Positions 13,795 through 22,421 of a DNA stretch of 33,877 nucleotides are shown here, in pieces. A program made the translations under genes and the position numbers. The stretch is taken from positions 1-33,877 of the forward strand of contig DFNH01000031.1 of the NCBI GenBank assembly GCA_002375985.1, given 5' to 3'. Numbering within the stretch: position 1 is the stretch's first letter; every line of letters begins with the position of its first letter. Source of the DNA: Firmicutes bacterium UBA3572. Its GTDB lineage: Bacteria > Bacillota > Desulfotomaculia > Desulfotomaculales > Desulforudaceae. Under the pieces are notes generated by a model, which worked only from the letters and a program-made list of their open reading frames with translations, was not told where the DNA came from and did no database searches.

Positions 13795-15393
13795 ATGACT
13801 GACTACTTAACCTTTGGCGTTGTGGTAGGCGCCTATCTCCTGATCACGACCGCCCTGGCTTACATGGGATACCTGCGGACCAAATCAAACCGGGATTACC
13901 TGATCGCCGGTGGCCGGGCCCACCCCTACTTGATGGCCTTGGCCTACGGCTCAGCCTTTATCAGCACCGCCGCGATCGTCGGTTTCGGCGGGGCCGCGGC
14001 GCTGTTCGGCATGGGGATCCTCTGGCTTACCTTCTGCAATATCTTCATCGGCATCTTTATCGCCTTTGTGCTTTACGGCAAGCGGACCACCCTGCTGGGG
14101 AAGCAGTTGGACGCCCAAACGTTTCCGGAACTGTTGGGGAAACGTTTTGACTCGAATTTCATCCGGCGCCTGGCCGGCGTGGTCATTACCCTCGGTATGC
14201 CCCTCTATGCCGCAGCGGTGATGATCGGTGGGGCGCGCTTCCTGGAGACCACCTTAAACATCAACTACACGGTGGCGGTGGCCGTCTTCGCCTTGTTCGT
14301 TGGCGGTTACGTCATCACCGGAGGCCTGAAGGGGGTATTCTACACCGATGCCCTGCAGGGCTCGATTATGTTTGTCGGTATGCTCACCCTGCTGGTTTTT
14401 ACCTACGCCATCCTGGGCGGGGTTACACCGGCGCACCAGGCACTGACCGCTTTGGCCGCACACGTGCCCGAAAGCTTGGCCGCCGCCGGTCACCAGGGCT
14501 GGACCGCCATGCCAGCCTTTGGTTCTGAATACTGGTGGGTGCTGGTCACCACGATCATCCTCGGCGTCGGCGTTGGTGTACTGGCCCAACCGCAACTGGT
14601 AGTACGGTTTTTGAGCGTGCGCGGGCCGCGCGAGCTGAACCGGGCCGTAATCATCGGCGGTGTGTTCATCCTGGCCATGACCGGCGTCGCCTTTGTGGTA
14701 GGTGCGCTCACCAACGTGTACTTCTATCAGACCACCGGGCAGATTTCCCTCCTCGCCAGCATCAGCCCGGCTACCGGAAAGCCAAACATCGACACCATCA
14801 TCCCCATGTACATCAATAGCGCGCTGCCGCCCTGGTTCACATCCATCTTCATGCTCACCCTGCTCGCAGCGGCCATGTCCACTTTAAGCGGTCAGTTTCA
14901 CACCATCGGCACCGCCTTGAGCCACGACCTTTACCAGCGCACCGGTTTGCTGGTCAGCCGGCTGGGAATCGTGGTCGCCCTTATAGTCACCGTGTTTTTG
15001 GCCTACAAACTCCCGCCCGGGATTATCGCCGTAGCCACCGCACTGTTTTTCGCTATCTGTGCTGCGACTTTCCTGCCGGCGTACACCGCCGCCCTTTTCT
15101 GGAAAAAGGCAACGAAACCGGGTGCTATTGCCAGCATGGTCACCGGACTTACCACCAGCCTGATCATGCTGACCTTCTTTCATGCTAAAGGGGCCACAGC
15201 CCTGGGCATCAGCCAGGCCCTGTTCGGGAAACCCACCTTGGCCGGTTTCCCTTGGGTGGTTGTGGACCCGATTGTGGTCAGCCTGCCTTTATCGGCGCTC
15301 GCCCTGGTAGTGGTGAGCTACCTCACCCAGGGGCAGGAACAAGCTCTGCCGTACTATGACCGGCAAAAGGCTTTTGCGGCTGCATCCGACTGA
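13795..15393 (+). CDS. Sodium:solute symporter (SSS family)
   Basis: Secondary transporter of 532 residues with about 13 hydrophobic helices. Family features include the early YLRTKSNRDYLIAGGRAHPYLMALAYGSAFISTAAIVGFGG block, GGLKGVFYTDALQG near residue 180 and LLAAAMSTLSGQFHTIGTALSHDLYQR near 360 (sodium-site helix). The ATG at 13795 has GGAGGGG seven bases upstream; a TTG-initiated frame from 13759 has no ribosome binding site. Control by a T-box with a probable valine specifier suggests uptake of a branched-chain amino acid or related keto acid, although SSS members next to small accessory proteins are often annotated as monocarboxylate carriers. Substrate unproven. Confidence 0.92.
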   Translation: MTDYLTFGVVVGAYLLITTALAYMGYLRTKSNRDYLIAGGRAHPYLMALAYGSAFISTAAIVGFGGAAALFGMGILWLTFCNIFIGIFIAFVLYGKRTTLLGKQLDAQTFPELLGKRFDSNFIRRLAGVVITLGMPLYAAAVMIGGARFLETTLNINYTVAVAVFALFVGGYVITGGLKGVFYTDALQGSIMFVGMLTLLVFTYAILGGVTPAHQALTALAAHVPESLAAAGHQGWTAMPAFGSEYWWVLVTTIILGVGVGVLAQPQLVVRFLSVRGPRELNRAVIIGGVFILAMTGVAFVVGALTNVYFYQTTGQISLLASISPATGKPNIDTIIPMYINSALPPWFTSIFMLTLLAAAMSTLSGQFHTIGTALSHDLYQRTGLLVSRLGIVVALIVTVFLAYKLPPGIIAVATALFFAICAATFLPAYTAALFWKKATKPGAIASMVTGLTTSLIMLTFFHAKGATALGISQALFGKPTLAGFPWVVVDPIVVSLPLSALALVVVSYLTQGQEQALPYYDRQKAFAAASD

Positions 15394-15417
15394 ACCGTGC
15401 AAATACCCGAAACGCGT

Positions 15418-15448
15418 GGCAGGAGGGTTTAACCGCCCTCCTGCCTTA
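15418..15448 (+). terminator. Intrinsic terminator after the symporter
   Basis: GGCAGGAGGG (15418-15427) pairs perfectly with CCCTCCTGCC (15436-15445) and is followed by TTATA. It lies 24 bases after the symporter stop. Confidence 0.8.
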
Positions 15449-15550
15449 TAAGCGGTGTGCTTTGCGGGGCACAACAAGCACCTTTTTCCAGCAGACGCCC
15501 ATGTCACCCTTGACGGGTGACACCACCAGAGGATGAAAATGGGCCAGCCA

Positions 15551-15613
15551 GGAATTCGCTGATATGAATTCCTACCAGTAATCCGACGACTGACGACCAA
15601 CGACTAACGACTA
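15551..15613. repeat. Inverted repeat and ACGACT tandem repeats between symporter and EF-G-like gene
   Basis: GGAATTC (15551-15557) and GAATTCC (15566-15572) form a 7-base inverted repeat. It is followed at 15583-15613 by an imperfect tandem array of ACGACT/ACGACC units. No gene is seen from 15446 to 15686. The array resembles in kind the TTCTGA repeats at 5277-5303. Confidence 0.6.
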
Positions 15614-15686
15614 TTTTCAGGGCAGAAACTATCCGGGTTCTGCGAAAGACTTCACTCCCGTATGGCCACATTTTGCGACTCCGGCT

Positions 15687-17705
15687 CTACTTTTCGGTTG
15701 CCTCCTGTGCCTGCTTGATCACCTTCTCTGCGAGATGCGCCGGTACCTCTTCGTAGGAGCTGAACTGCATCGTGAAGTACGCCCGGCCCTGGGTCATGGC
15801 CTTCAGGTCAATGGCGTAGCGTGTCAGTTCCGCCAGCGGCACAAGGGCGCGAATACGGGTGCGCTTTCCTTGCGGCTCCATTCCCAAAATCCGGCCCCGC
15901 TTGCCGTTCAAGTCACTAATGATGTCGCCCATAAAGGCCTCCGGGGCCACGACCTCCACTTCCATTACCGGCTCCAGCAGTACCGGATTCGCCTGTTGCA
16001 TACCCTTCTTGAAGGCCATCGAGGCGGCAATCTTAAAGGCCATTTCCGATGAGTCCACCGGATGGTAAGAACCGTCGTAGAGCACGGCCTTCACGCCGGT
16101 AACCGGATAGCCCGCCAGGACTCCCTCCTGCATGGCTTCGCGCAGTCCCTTTTCCACCGCGGGGAAGAAACTGCTGGGCACCGAACCGCCAAATACTTCC
16201 TCCGCGAAGACAAAATCGGTGCCGTCGGTCAGCGGTTCGAAACGGATCCAAACGTGACCGTACTGCCCGCGCCCCCCGGTTTGTTTCTTGTACTTGCCCT
16301 CGACCTTCGTTTCCGTACGGATCGTTTCCCGGTACGGAATGCGCAAGGGTTCCAGGACCACATCCAGCCCGTATTTTCGTTTAAAGCGGTCCACGATGAT
16401 CTCCAGTTGGGCCTCGCCCAGGCCGGTGATTACGGTCTGCCTGGTCTCGGTGTTCTTGGTGACGCGAATCGTCGGCTCCTCCTCCACCACCCGGGCCAAC
16501 GCGGTGGAGAGTTTATCCTCGTCGCCCTTGCTCTTCGGGCTGATGGCCAGGGACAGGGTCGGTACCGGAAAATCAATGCCCTCCAGAACCACCGGTTTTT
16601 CCTTCGTGCAAAGGGTATCTCCGGTAGTGGTCTCCTGCAGTTTCACCAACACGCAGATGTCACCCGCCGGTACCGACTCGACGGCCTGCTGCTGTTTGCC
16701 GCGCACGTAGAACACCTGACCGATTTTCTCGGTTTTCTCCTTATTGGCGTTATAAATCTGACTGTCGTTGCGCAGTTCTCCGCTGTAAACGCGCACAAAG
16801 TTCATACGCCCCACGTAGGGGTCGGTCAGCGTCTTAAAAACGAGGGCGGCCAGGGGTTGGCCGGGTTCGACTGCCGGCGGCGGGAAAAGCCGCACCGCGG
16901 CACTCGCCAGTAAATCCACGCCGATGTTTTTAACCGCCGAACCCACAAAGACCGGCACGAACTTCCCGGCCTGGAAGGCTTCGGTCAACCCGGCACTGAT
17001 TTCTTCGGCTGTCAGCTCCTCGCCCTCCAGATACTTGGTAAGGTACTCATCGTTGGCCTCCGCGGCCGCCTCCACCAGTTGCTCACTGTACTCCGCCACC
17101 GCGGCCTGCAGGTCGTCCGGAATGGCAACTTCCTCTGCCTTCCCGTTCTTGTAGGTGAAGGCCTTGCCTTGCACGAGATCCACCACACCGGTGAAGCTTT
17201 CGGCGCTACCGATGGGCAGTTGGAGCGGTACAAAGTTGGCCTCTAGTTTCGTTTTCAGGTCCTCGAGTACCTTAAAAAAGTTCGCATTCTCCCGATCGAG
17301 CTTGTTAACGAAGACCATCCGGGGCAGGTCCCGCTCGCCGGCAAATTCCCAGGTCACCTCGGTCATAACTTCGACGCCATCCACCGCCGAAACCACCACC
17401 AGCGCGCCGTCAACCACACGGAGGGCGCTTTTCACTTCTCCCATAAAATCGGAAAACCCGGGCGTATCCAGAAAGTTGAGCTTCACGCCTTCGAGTTCCA
17501 CGGGCACCAAGCTGGCATGAACCGTCATGCCCCGTTTGATCTCCTCCGGGTGATAATCGGCTACCGTGGTCCCGTCCTCCACACGTCCAATTCGGGTGGT
17601 GACCCCCGTATTGAACAGCATTGTCTCCACCAGGGACGTTTTCCCCGCCCCACCGTGGGCGACAATAGCTACATTACGGATCCGTGTTGCCTCGTAGTTT
17701 TTCAC
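15687..17705 (-). CDS. Elongation factor G-like GTPase
   Basis: 672-residue translational GTPase with EF-G domain layout. G1 AHGGAGKTSL is at 17-26 (canonical EF-G has AHIDAGKT), switch region RGMTVHAS at 58-65, G3 DTPGFSDF at 80-87, G4 NKLD near 132. Domain II onwards includes LTDPYVGRMNFVRVYSG, and domain IV includes YKKQTGGRGQYGHVWI. The G3 residue that is a catalytic His in EF-G (DTPGH) is Phe84, and the P-loop differs; both occur in the EF-G-like paralogue group of clostridia rather than in FusA. No str operon genes are near. GTG start at 17705 behind a G-rich ribosome binding site. Exact cellular role unknown; it could be an auxiliary translocation or ribosome-recycling factor. Confidence 0.9.
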   Translation of the reverse strand: MKNYEATRIRNVAIVAHGGAGKTSLVETMLFNTGVTTRIGRVEDGTTVADYHPEEIKRGMTVHASLVPVELEGVKLNFLDTPGFSDFMGEVKSALRVVDGALVVVSAVDGVEVMTEVTWEFAGERDLPRMVFVNKLDRENANFFKVLEDLKTKLEANFVPLQLPIGSAESFTGVVDLVQGKAFTYKNGKAEEVAIPDDLQAAVAEYSEQLVEAAAEANDEYLTKYLEGEELTAEEISAGLTEAFQAGKFVPVFVGSAVKNIGVDLLASAAVRLFPPPAVEPGQPLAALVFKTLTDPYVGRMNFVRVYSGELRNDSQIYNANKEKTEKIGQVFYVRGKQQQAVESVPAGDICVLVKLQETTTGDTLCTKEKPVVLEGIDFPVPTLSLAISPKSKGDEDKLSTALARVVEEEPTIRVTKNTETRQTVITGLGEAQLEIIVDRFKRKYGLDVVLEPLRIPYRETIRTETKVEGKYKKQTGGRGQYGHVWIRFEPLTDGTDFVFAEEVFGGSVPSSFFPAVEKGLREAMQEGVLAGYPVTGVKAVLYDGSYHPVDSSEMAFKIAASMAFKKGMQQANPVLLEPVMEVEVVAPEAFMGDIISDLNGKRGRILGMEPQGKRTRIRALVPLAELTRYAIDLKAMTQGRAYFTMQFSSYEEVPAHLAEKVIKQAQEATEK

Positions 17706-17741
17706 CGAAGAGCCCCCTCTTTGTCAAGATAATGATTTCCT

Positions 17742-17764
17742 GGAAGAATTACTTCTATTCTTCC
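17742..17764. promoter_or_regulatory. Perfect inverted repeat in the EF-G-like/spoVB intergenic region
   Basis: GGAAGAAT (17742-17749) and ATTCTTCC (17757-17764) are separated by seven bases, 37 bases upstream of the EF-G-like start. It could be an operator or a 5'UTR hairpin for that gene. No clear -35/-10 pair was recognised nearby. Confidence 0.45.
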
Positions 17765-17923
17765 GGCAATTGGCCGGTTTCAGCCCGAAAGTCAACTTAT
17801 ACTTCTACAGGCCGCCGCCAATTCCTTGTAACGGGACCCAAGATTTTCGCGCGCGGCGCCAACATAGGCGCGCACAGGGCCACATAAACATAGAGTGCCC
17901 CAAACCAAAACCCGGAGAAGGAT

Positions 17924-19483
17924 ATGGCTGAGAAACAGTCCGTTGCCGAAGGAACCCTAGTGCTCACGCTTTCCAGCCTGTTTAACCGCCTACTGGGCTT
18001 TGCCTACCAGGTGCTCGTGGTCCGGCTTTTGAAAGCGGAGGGAATCGGCCTGTTCAGCATGATTTACCCGGTTTACGTCCTGTTTCTGGTGGTGGCCAGC
18101 GCCGGCATCCCGGTGGCCATCGCCAGGCTCGTCGCCGAGGAAAACGCCCGGAGCAATTTGGCCGCCGCCTACCGCATCTTTAAGCTCTGCATGGGCTGTA
18201 TCCTGGTGTCCGCGCTGGTGCTCACCCTCGCCATTTTGCTGTACGGGCCCCGCATGCTCGACGTGGTATTTGACAACCCCGACGTCCAGCCGATCTTTAT
18301 GGTGCTCACCCCGGGAATCCTGATCGTCGCCGTCTGCTCCGGTTTTCGGGCCTTCTTCCAGGGTCTGCAGCAGATGACGCCGACCGCCGTTACCCAGGCC
18401 GTAGAACAGACCGTACGCGTGGTGTGCGGCGCGATCCTGGCCTTTCTGCTGGTGCCGGCCGGCACCGCTTGGGCCACGGCCGGAGCAGCGGCGGGCGTGG
18501 TACTCGGCGAAGCGTCCGGCTTGCTACTGATGCTAGCCATTTATGTTACCCGCCGCCCGGTCGTGACCACAAAGGGGCCATTCTACCTGGAACCACCCAG
18601 CATTACCTACCGCCGGATTTTCAGCCTGGCCGCTCCGGTGACCGTTTCCCGCGTGGTGTCCACGGCGCTGCTTTCTTTGGACGCCGTGCTTATTCCCAAG
18701 CGCCTGGCGGCGGCCGGCATGTCCGTCAGCGAAGCCACCGCCACCTACGGTAAGTTGGTCGGAATGGCCCAAACCCTGCTCTTTATACCGAGCATCCTGA
18801 CCATCTCCCTGGCGACCGCCCTGGTCCCGGCCATCTCCGGCGCTCATGCCCGTGGGGACCGCCATCTTTTGTTCCATCACGTGGCCTCCGCCCTGCGCCT
18901 CACGCTGCTGATCGGCATTCCCAGCGCCGTACTCTTTCTGCTGCTCGGTGAAAACCTGTGCGCCCTGCTCTTCGGTTACCCGGACGCGGGCGTTATGTTG
19001 GCCTTTCTGGCCTTGGGCGGACCGTTTCTGTACCTCGCCCAGACCACCACCGGTATGCTCCAGGGCATGGGTAAAGCAACACAGCCTTTGATCAACCTGT
19101 TAATTGCTTCTCTAGTGAAGGTGGTGGGGGTCTATTACCTCACGGTGGTTCCGGCCTTGGCGGTCAACGGGGCGGCGCTTGCCCTAGCGGTCCATCTTTT
19201 GCTCATGGCCGTGCTAAACATGCGGGATATCCGGCGGTTCACCGGTTTTAAGCTGGACTACGTCAATGCGGTGGGTAAACCCGGACTGGCCGCCGCGGCC
19301 ATGGGCCTGACGGTTCTCTGGCTGGACCCCTCACCCGAGAACCTGCTGGCCACCGCTTTTGCGATCGTTGCGGGGCTGGTTGTGTACGCCATGCTTGTGG
19401 TCGGCACCGGCGCCCTGGCTCCTGAAGAAACGGCACGCCTGCGTCATCTGGTACGCCACCTGCTGGGCAAGAACGTTAGTTAG
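17924..19483 (+). CDS. spoVB: SpoVB-type polysaccharide/lipid flippase (MATE/MOP superfamily)
   Basis: Integral membrane protein of 519 residues with about 14 hydrophobic helices. The N-terminus (GTLVLTLSSLFNRLLGFAYQVLVVRLL, then GIGLFSMIYPVYVLFLVVASAGIPVAIARLVAEE) matches the SpoVB/YtgP group of oligosaccharidyl-lipid exporters, related to the lipid II flippase MurJ. FRAFFQGLQQMTPTAVTQAVEQTVRV near 145 is another family block. In B. subtilis SpoVB is needed for spore cortex synthesis. The start ATG at 17924 follows GGAGAAGG. It converges on surE with the stop codons overlapping; no other sporulation gene is adjacent, so a vegetative paralogue is possible. Confidence 0.88.
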   Translation: MAEKQSVAEGTLVLTLSSLFNRLLGFAYQVLVVRLLKAEGIGLFSMIYPVYVLFLVVASAGIPVAIARLVAEENARSNLAAAYRIFKLCMGCILVSALVLTLAILLYGPRMLDVVFDNPDVQPIFMVLTPGILIVAVCSGFRAFFQGLQQMTPTAVTQAVEQTVRVVCGAILAFLLVPAGTAWATAGAAAGVVLGEASGLLLMLAIYVTRRPVVTTKGPFYLEPPSITYRRIFSLAAPVTVSRVVSTALLSLDAVLIPKRLAAAGMSVSEATATYGKLVGMAQTLLFIPSILTISLATALVPAISGAHARGDRHLLFHHVASALRLTLLIGIPSAVLFLLLGENLCALLFGYPDAGVMLAFLALGGPFLYLAQTTTGMLQGMGKATQPLINLLIASLVKVVGVYYLTVVPALAVNGAALALAVHLLLMAVLNMRDIRRFTGFKLDYVNAVGKPGLAAAAMGLTVLWLDPSPENLLATAFAIVAGLVVYAMLVVGTGALAPEETARLRHLVRHLLGKNVS

Positions 19484-20265
19484 CAGTTTGACCTATTAAC
19501 CAACCAGGTTTTCAGGGTCTCCATTGCGGTGTAGTTAGTTAGATCAAACTGCACGGGCGTAATCGAAATGTAACCGTTCCGCACCGCGCCGATATCGGTG
19601 TCGGGGTCGTGTCCGTCCGGACTGAAAGGCTTTCCGGCCATCCAGTAGTAATCGCGGCCGCGCGGGTCGGTGCGGCGGGTGACGGCATTGGCGTAACGGA
19701 GATGGCCCAGCCGGGTGATCCGGCACTCCACAGGGGATCCCGCCGGCACGTTAATGTTGAGCAGGGTTCCAGCCGGAAGCGTTTCACGGTGCCGCAGCAA
19801 AAGGGGTACCAGGCGCCGCACAAACCGGGCGGCGTGCGCAAAAGACACCTCGCCGGACACCGGGCCGTGGTCGGCCAAGGATACCGCAATGGCCGGCACA
19901 CCGTTAATCAGCCCCTCCATGGCCGCCGAAACGGTCCCCGAGTACAGCACGTCGGTGCCCAAGTTCGGACCGAGGTTGATCCCCGCGATCACCAGGTCGG
20001 GGGTTTCCGGCAGTAACGACTCCAAGCCCAGTTTTACGCAGTCCGCCGGCGTGCCGTCGACAATCCAGCCGCGGCAGTGACCGTCGTTGTAGCAGGCCTC
20101 GCGGACCCGGATGGGCCGGTGGACGGTAATCGAATGACCGGTCGCGCTGCGCTCCCGGTCCGGGGCGATGACGTAAAGGGCTTCCGCCAGATCGGCCAGC
20201 GCCGTACGCAGGGCATCCAGACCGGCCGCAAAAATGCCGTCATCGTTCGTTAAGAGTACGCGCAT
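19480..20265 (-). CDS. surE: 5'-nucleotidase SurE
   Basis: Metal-dependent nucleoside monophosphate phosphatase of 261 residues. The metal motif TNDDG is at residues 6-10 and APDRERSATGHSIT follows near 35; INLGPNLGTDVLYSGTVSAAMEG near 95 is the second metal-site block. The ATG at 20265 places MRVLLTNDDG at the N-terminus as in the family; upstream codons to 20286 have no better support. It is the last gene of the folE-queE side of the minus-strand run and converges on spoVB. Confidence 0.95.
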   Translation of the reverse strand: MRVLLTNDDGIFAAGLDALRTALADLAEALYVIAPDRERSATGHSITVHRPIRVREACYNDGHCRGWIVDGTPADCVKLGLESLLPETPDLVIAGINLGPNLGTDVLYSGTVSAAMEGLINGVPAIAVSLADHGPVSGEVSFAHAARFVRRLVPLLLRHRETLPAGTLLNINVPAGSPVECRITRLGHLRYANAVTRRTDPRGRDYYWMAGKPFSPDGHDPDTDIGAVRNGYISITPVQFDLTNYTAMETLKTWLVNRSNC

Positions 20266-20279
20266 ATACCAACTCTGCC

Positions 20280-20459
20280 TTAGCACTTATATATGGAAAT
20301 GACCATCTGTCCGTGTTCATCCTTGGACAGGCCGAAGATGACGTTATAATCCTTTAACGTCTTGTTCAGAAAATCGACCACTTTGTACATCTCGTCATAG
20401 GCTTTAAAAGTGCGGGTGGCCAGCAGCTCCAATCTCGCCTCATCGCCGGTTGGCTGCAC
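20280..20459 (-). CDS. YpmA-like small protein (DUF4264)
   Basis: 59-residue protein with GTG start at 20459 behind AAGGAGG. The core ELLATRTFKAYDEMYKVVDF, the LNKTLKDYNVIFGL segment and the end DEHGQMVISIYKC match the YpmA/DUF4264 family of short conserved Firmicutes proteins. No catalytic motif. Encoded between folE and surE with short gaps and overlapping the sequence just before the surE start, so probably co-transcribed. The function of the family is not known. Confidence 0.82.
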   Translation of the reverse strand: MQPTGDEARLELLATRTFKAYDEMYKVVDFLNKTLKDYNVIFGLSKDEHGQMVISIYKC

Positions 20460-20482
20460 CTGTGCCTCGCCTCCTTCCAAAC

Positions 20483-21043
20483 TTACCGGGCTCGAATCAA
20501 AGCCAGCGCCTCGGTGCGGGTCTTGGCGTTGCGCTCGAATATGCCCCGCACCGCGGAGGTTACGGTCTTGGCGCCGGGTTTGTTTACGCCCCGCATGGTC
20601 ATGCACATATGCTCGGCCTCGACCACCACCAGCACCCCGTGGGGCTCAAGCTTTCTCATTATAGCATCGGCGATTTGGGCGGTCAAACGTTCCTGCAACT
20701 GGGGCCGCCGCGCGTATCCGTCCACCACCCGGGCCAGCTTGGATAATCCCGTGATTACCCCGCGGCGCGGGATATAGGCCACGTGGGCCTTCCCGACGAC
20801 GGGCAGGAGGTGGTGCTCGCAGACCGAAAACATAGGTATATCCCTGACTAGGACCAGTTCTTCGTGTTTTTCGGTGTAAAACCTTTCCAGCACGTCCTCG
20901 GGGTCTTGTTTTAGTCCGGCGAAAATCTCGCCGTACATCCGCGCAACCCGCTGCGGGGTGTCGCGGAGGCCCTCCCGGCAGGGGTCTTCACCGATGGCCT
21001 CAATGATCATGGCGACCGCTTTTTCAATCTTTTGCGTGTCCAC
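20483..21043 (-). CDS. folE: GTP cyclohydrolase I
   Basis: Zinc enzyme of 186 residues converting GTP to 7,8-dihydroneopterin triphosphate. Zinc ligands Cys75 and His78 (SVCEHHLLP) and Cys147 (EHMCMTMRG) are present; DTPQRVARMY at 28-37 and GLSKLARVV at 99-107 are typical. GTG start at 21043 with GAGGAGG upstream. In this setting, 73 bases after queE and within the queuosine gene group, it most likely supplies dihydroneopterin triphosphate to QueD (and folate synthesis as well). Confidence 0.96.
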   Translation of the reverse strand: MDTQKIEKAVAMIIEAIGEDPCREGLRDTPQRVARMYGEIFAGLKQDPEDVLERFYTEKHEELVLVRDIPMFSVCEHHLLPVVGKAHVAYIPRRGVITGLSKLARVVDGYARRPQLQERLTAQIADAIMRKLEPHGVLVVVEAEHMCMTMRGVNKPGAKTVTSAVRGIFERNAKTRTEALALIRAR

Positions 21044-21116
21044 TGGTTCGCCTCCTCAACAATTTCAGGGGAGTCTTGGGGAAAACCGGTACCGCTAAAA
21101 CCCCGTGGGCCGCCCA

Positions 21117-21854
21117 TCACGGTACGCCCAGGGCGGTGCGGTGGGTTTGGGGGATCACCCGGACCTCCCGCAGGTTTTGCAGGCAGCGTTCCTGCATTTG
21201 GAGTAATCTTCGGGGTGCCACCGGCCGGCCGGCGGGCGTGGGAGTTACCGGCTGCAGCACCAGGGGGATATCCACCGAAACGCTCGCGATCAGGGCGCTG
21301 GCCTGGTCCAGTTCGCGGTCAGGCGTCTCGGGACCCACTACCACTTTGACGAACACTTCGGCCCCCCGCGCGGCCTGCAGAAAGCGCCGGTGCTCCTCCT
21401 CCCGGAACGAAAAACCGGAAACGCTCGGAAGCTTTATGTCCATGGCCACGATGTCCACCAGACCGGCGAGCCTGGCCATGGCCTCGCTCAAGGTACCGTT
21501 AGTTTCCAGATAGCACCGGGTCCCCTTTTCCCGAAACCGCACCAGAAAAGACGCCAGAAAGTCCGGGTAAAGCAGCGGCTCCCCGCCAGTCAGGGCCAGT
21601 GCATGGTAGCGCGCCGGCACGGCCCCCGCGGTCCAAGTGAGCAACCTCTCCGGCGTCACCGGGTTCGCCGCCCGGAAAAAGTCCTGCTTCCCGGGGGTCT
21701 TCTCCACCCGGCAATAGGGACGCGCCAAAAAGGACGTGTCACAGTAGGCGCACGACAGGTTGCACCCGGCAAACCGCACGAACAGGTGCCGGTAACCCAC
21801 GTACGGACCTTCTCCCTGTACCGAGGTGAACAGCTCAACGAGCGGCGCACGCAT
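21117..21854 (-). CDS. queE: 7-carboxy-7-deazaguanine synthase (radical SAM)
   Basis: Radical SAM enzyme of 245 residues that converts 6-carboxytetrahydropterin to 7-carboxy-7-deazaguanine. The cluster motif C31-x3-C35-x2-C38 (CNLSCAYCD) follows FTSVQGEGPYVGYRHLFVRFAG, the standard QueE start. LALTGGEPLL near 90 and ETNGT are SAM-binding blocks. It starts three bases after the stop of the DUF366 gene, so they are translationally coupled. Confidence 0.95.
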   Translation of the reverse strand: MRAPLVELFTSVQGEGPYVGYRHLFVRFAGCNLSCAYCDTSFLARPYCRVEKTPGKQDFFRAANPVTPERLLTWTAGAVPARYHALALTGGEPLLYPDFLASFLVRFREKGTRCYLETNGTLSEAMARLAGLVDIVAMDIKLPSVSGFSFREEEHRRFLQAARGAEVFVKVVVGPETPDRELDQASALIASVSVDIPLVLQPVTPTPAGRPVAPRRLLQMQERCLQNLREVRVIPQTHRTALGVP

Positions 21855-21857
21855 AGC

Positions 21858-22421
21858 CTAGTCCACTCCGCGCACCTTGCAGCGCGCGAGGTTTATGCTC
21901 GAGACTTCCCCAGCATAGCTGTAGCAGACTTTCTGGGCGAACTCCCACACCCGTTCGCCGTCGAACCCGAGATCGGTTAAGCCGACCGCCGGCACGGGCA
22001 CCCCGGCGGTGGTGATGTTTAAGCCGGTGTGGATCAGGGTGCTCACCGGGGACACCGTGGCGATGGAAACAGAGAGCTTGCGGTCGCCCTGGTAAAGGTC
22101 GTCACCGACCCGGGTCAAAACCGCCTTGGTCAGCGTACCGATCAGATCCTTGATAATGGCCATTAACAAGCGTTGACGGTAAACGGCCTTCTCCAGGTCG
22201 GTATCGAAGTGTTCAATGATGAAATGCTGCATATCGGGGCTGAAAATCGGGGCTTGGTCCAGCCGGTCACGGATGTCCACCAGGTTTTGCAGTTCCACCC
22301 GGCAGGGACCGCGGAAAGTAACGATACTATCCCCCTGCAGATTGTAAGTGCGCAACGCCCAGAGAGATGACAGCTGAGTGCCGTTGTATTCCCTGGTTTC
22401 TTTATCCACGAAAATATGCAT
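21858..22421 (-). CDS. DUF366 family protein in the queuosine operon
   Basis: 187-residue protein recognised as DUF366, known mainly from archaea and some Firmicutes. Typical segments are YNGTQLSSLWALRTYNLQGDS, then IVTFRGPCRVE, HFIIEHFDTDLEKAVYRQRLL, GDDLYQGDRKLSVSIATVSP and IHTGLNIT. The GDDLY..DRKLSVSIA pattern with a conserved Lys resembles the lysine block of lipoate/biotin ligase folds (inference, not proven). The ATG overlaps the queC stop region and queE starts three bases after its end, so it is embedded in the preQ0 operon. A role in deazapurine metabolism or in tRNA modification is suggested by position only. Confidence 0.75.
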   Translation of the reverse strand: MHIFVDKETREYNGTQLSSLWALRTYNLQGDSIVTFRGPCRVELQNLVDIRDRLDQAPIFSPDMQHFIIEHFDTDLEKAVYRQRLLMAIIKDLIGTLTKAVLTRVGDDLYQGDRKLSVSIATVSPVSTLIHTGLNITTAGVPVPAVGLTDLGFDGERVWEFAQKVCYSYAGEVSSINLARCKVRGVD

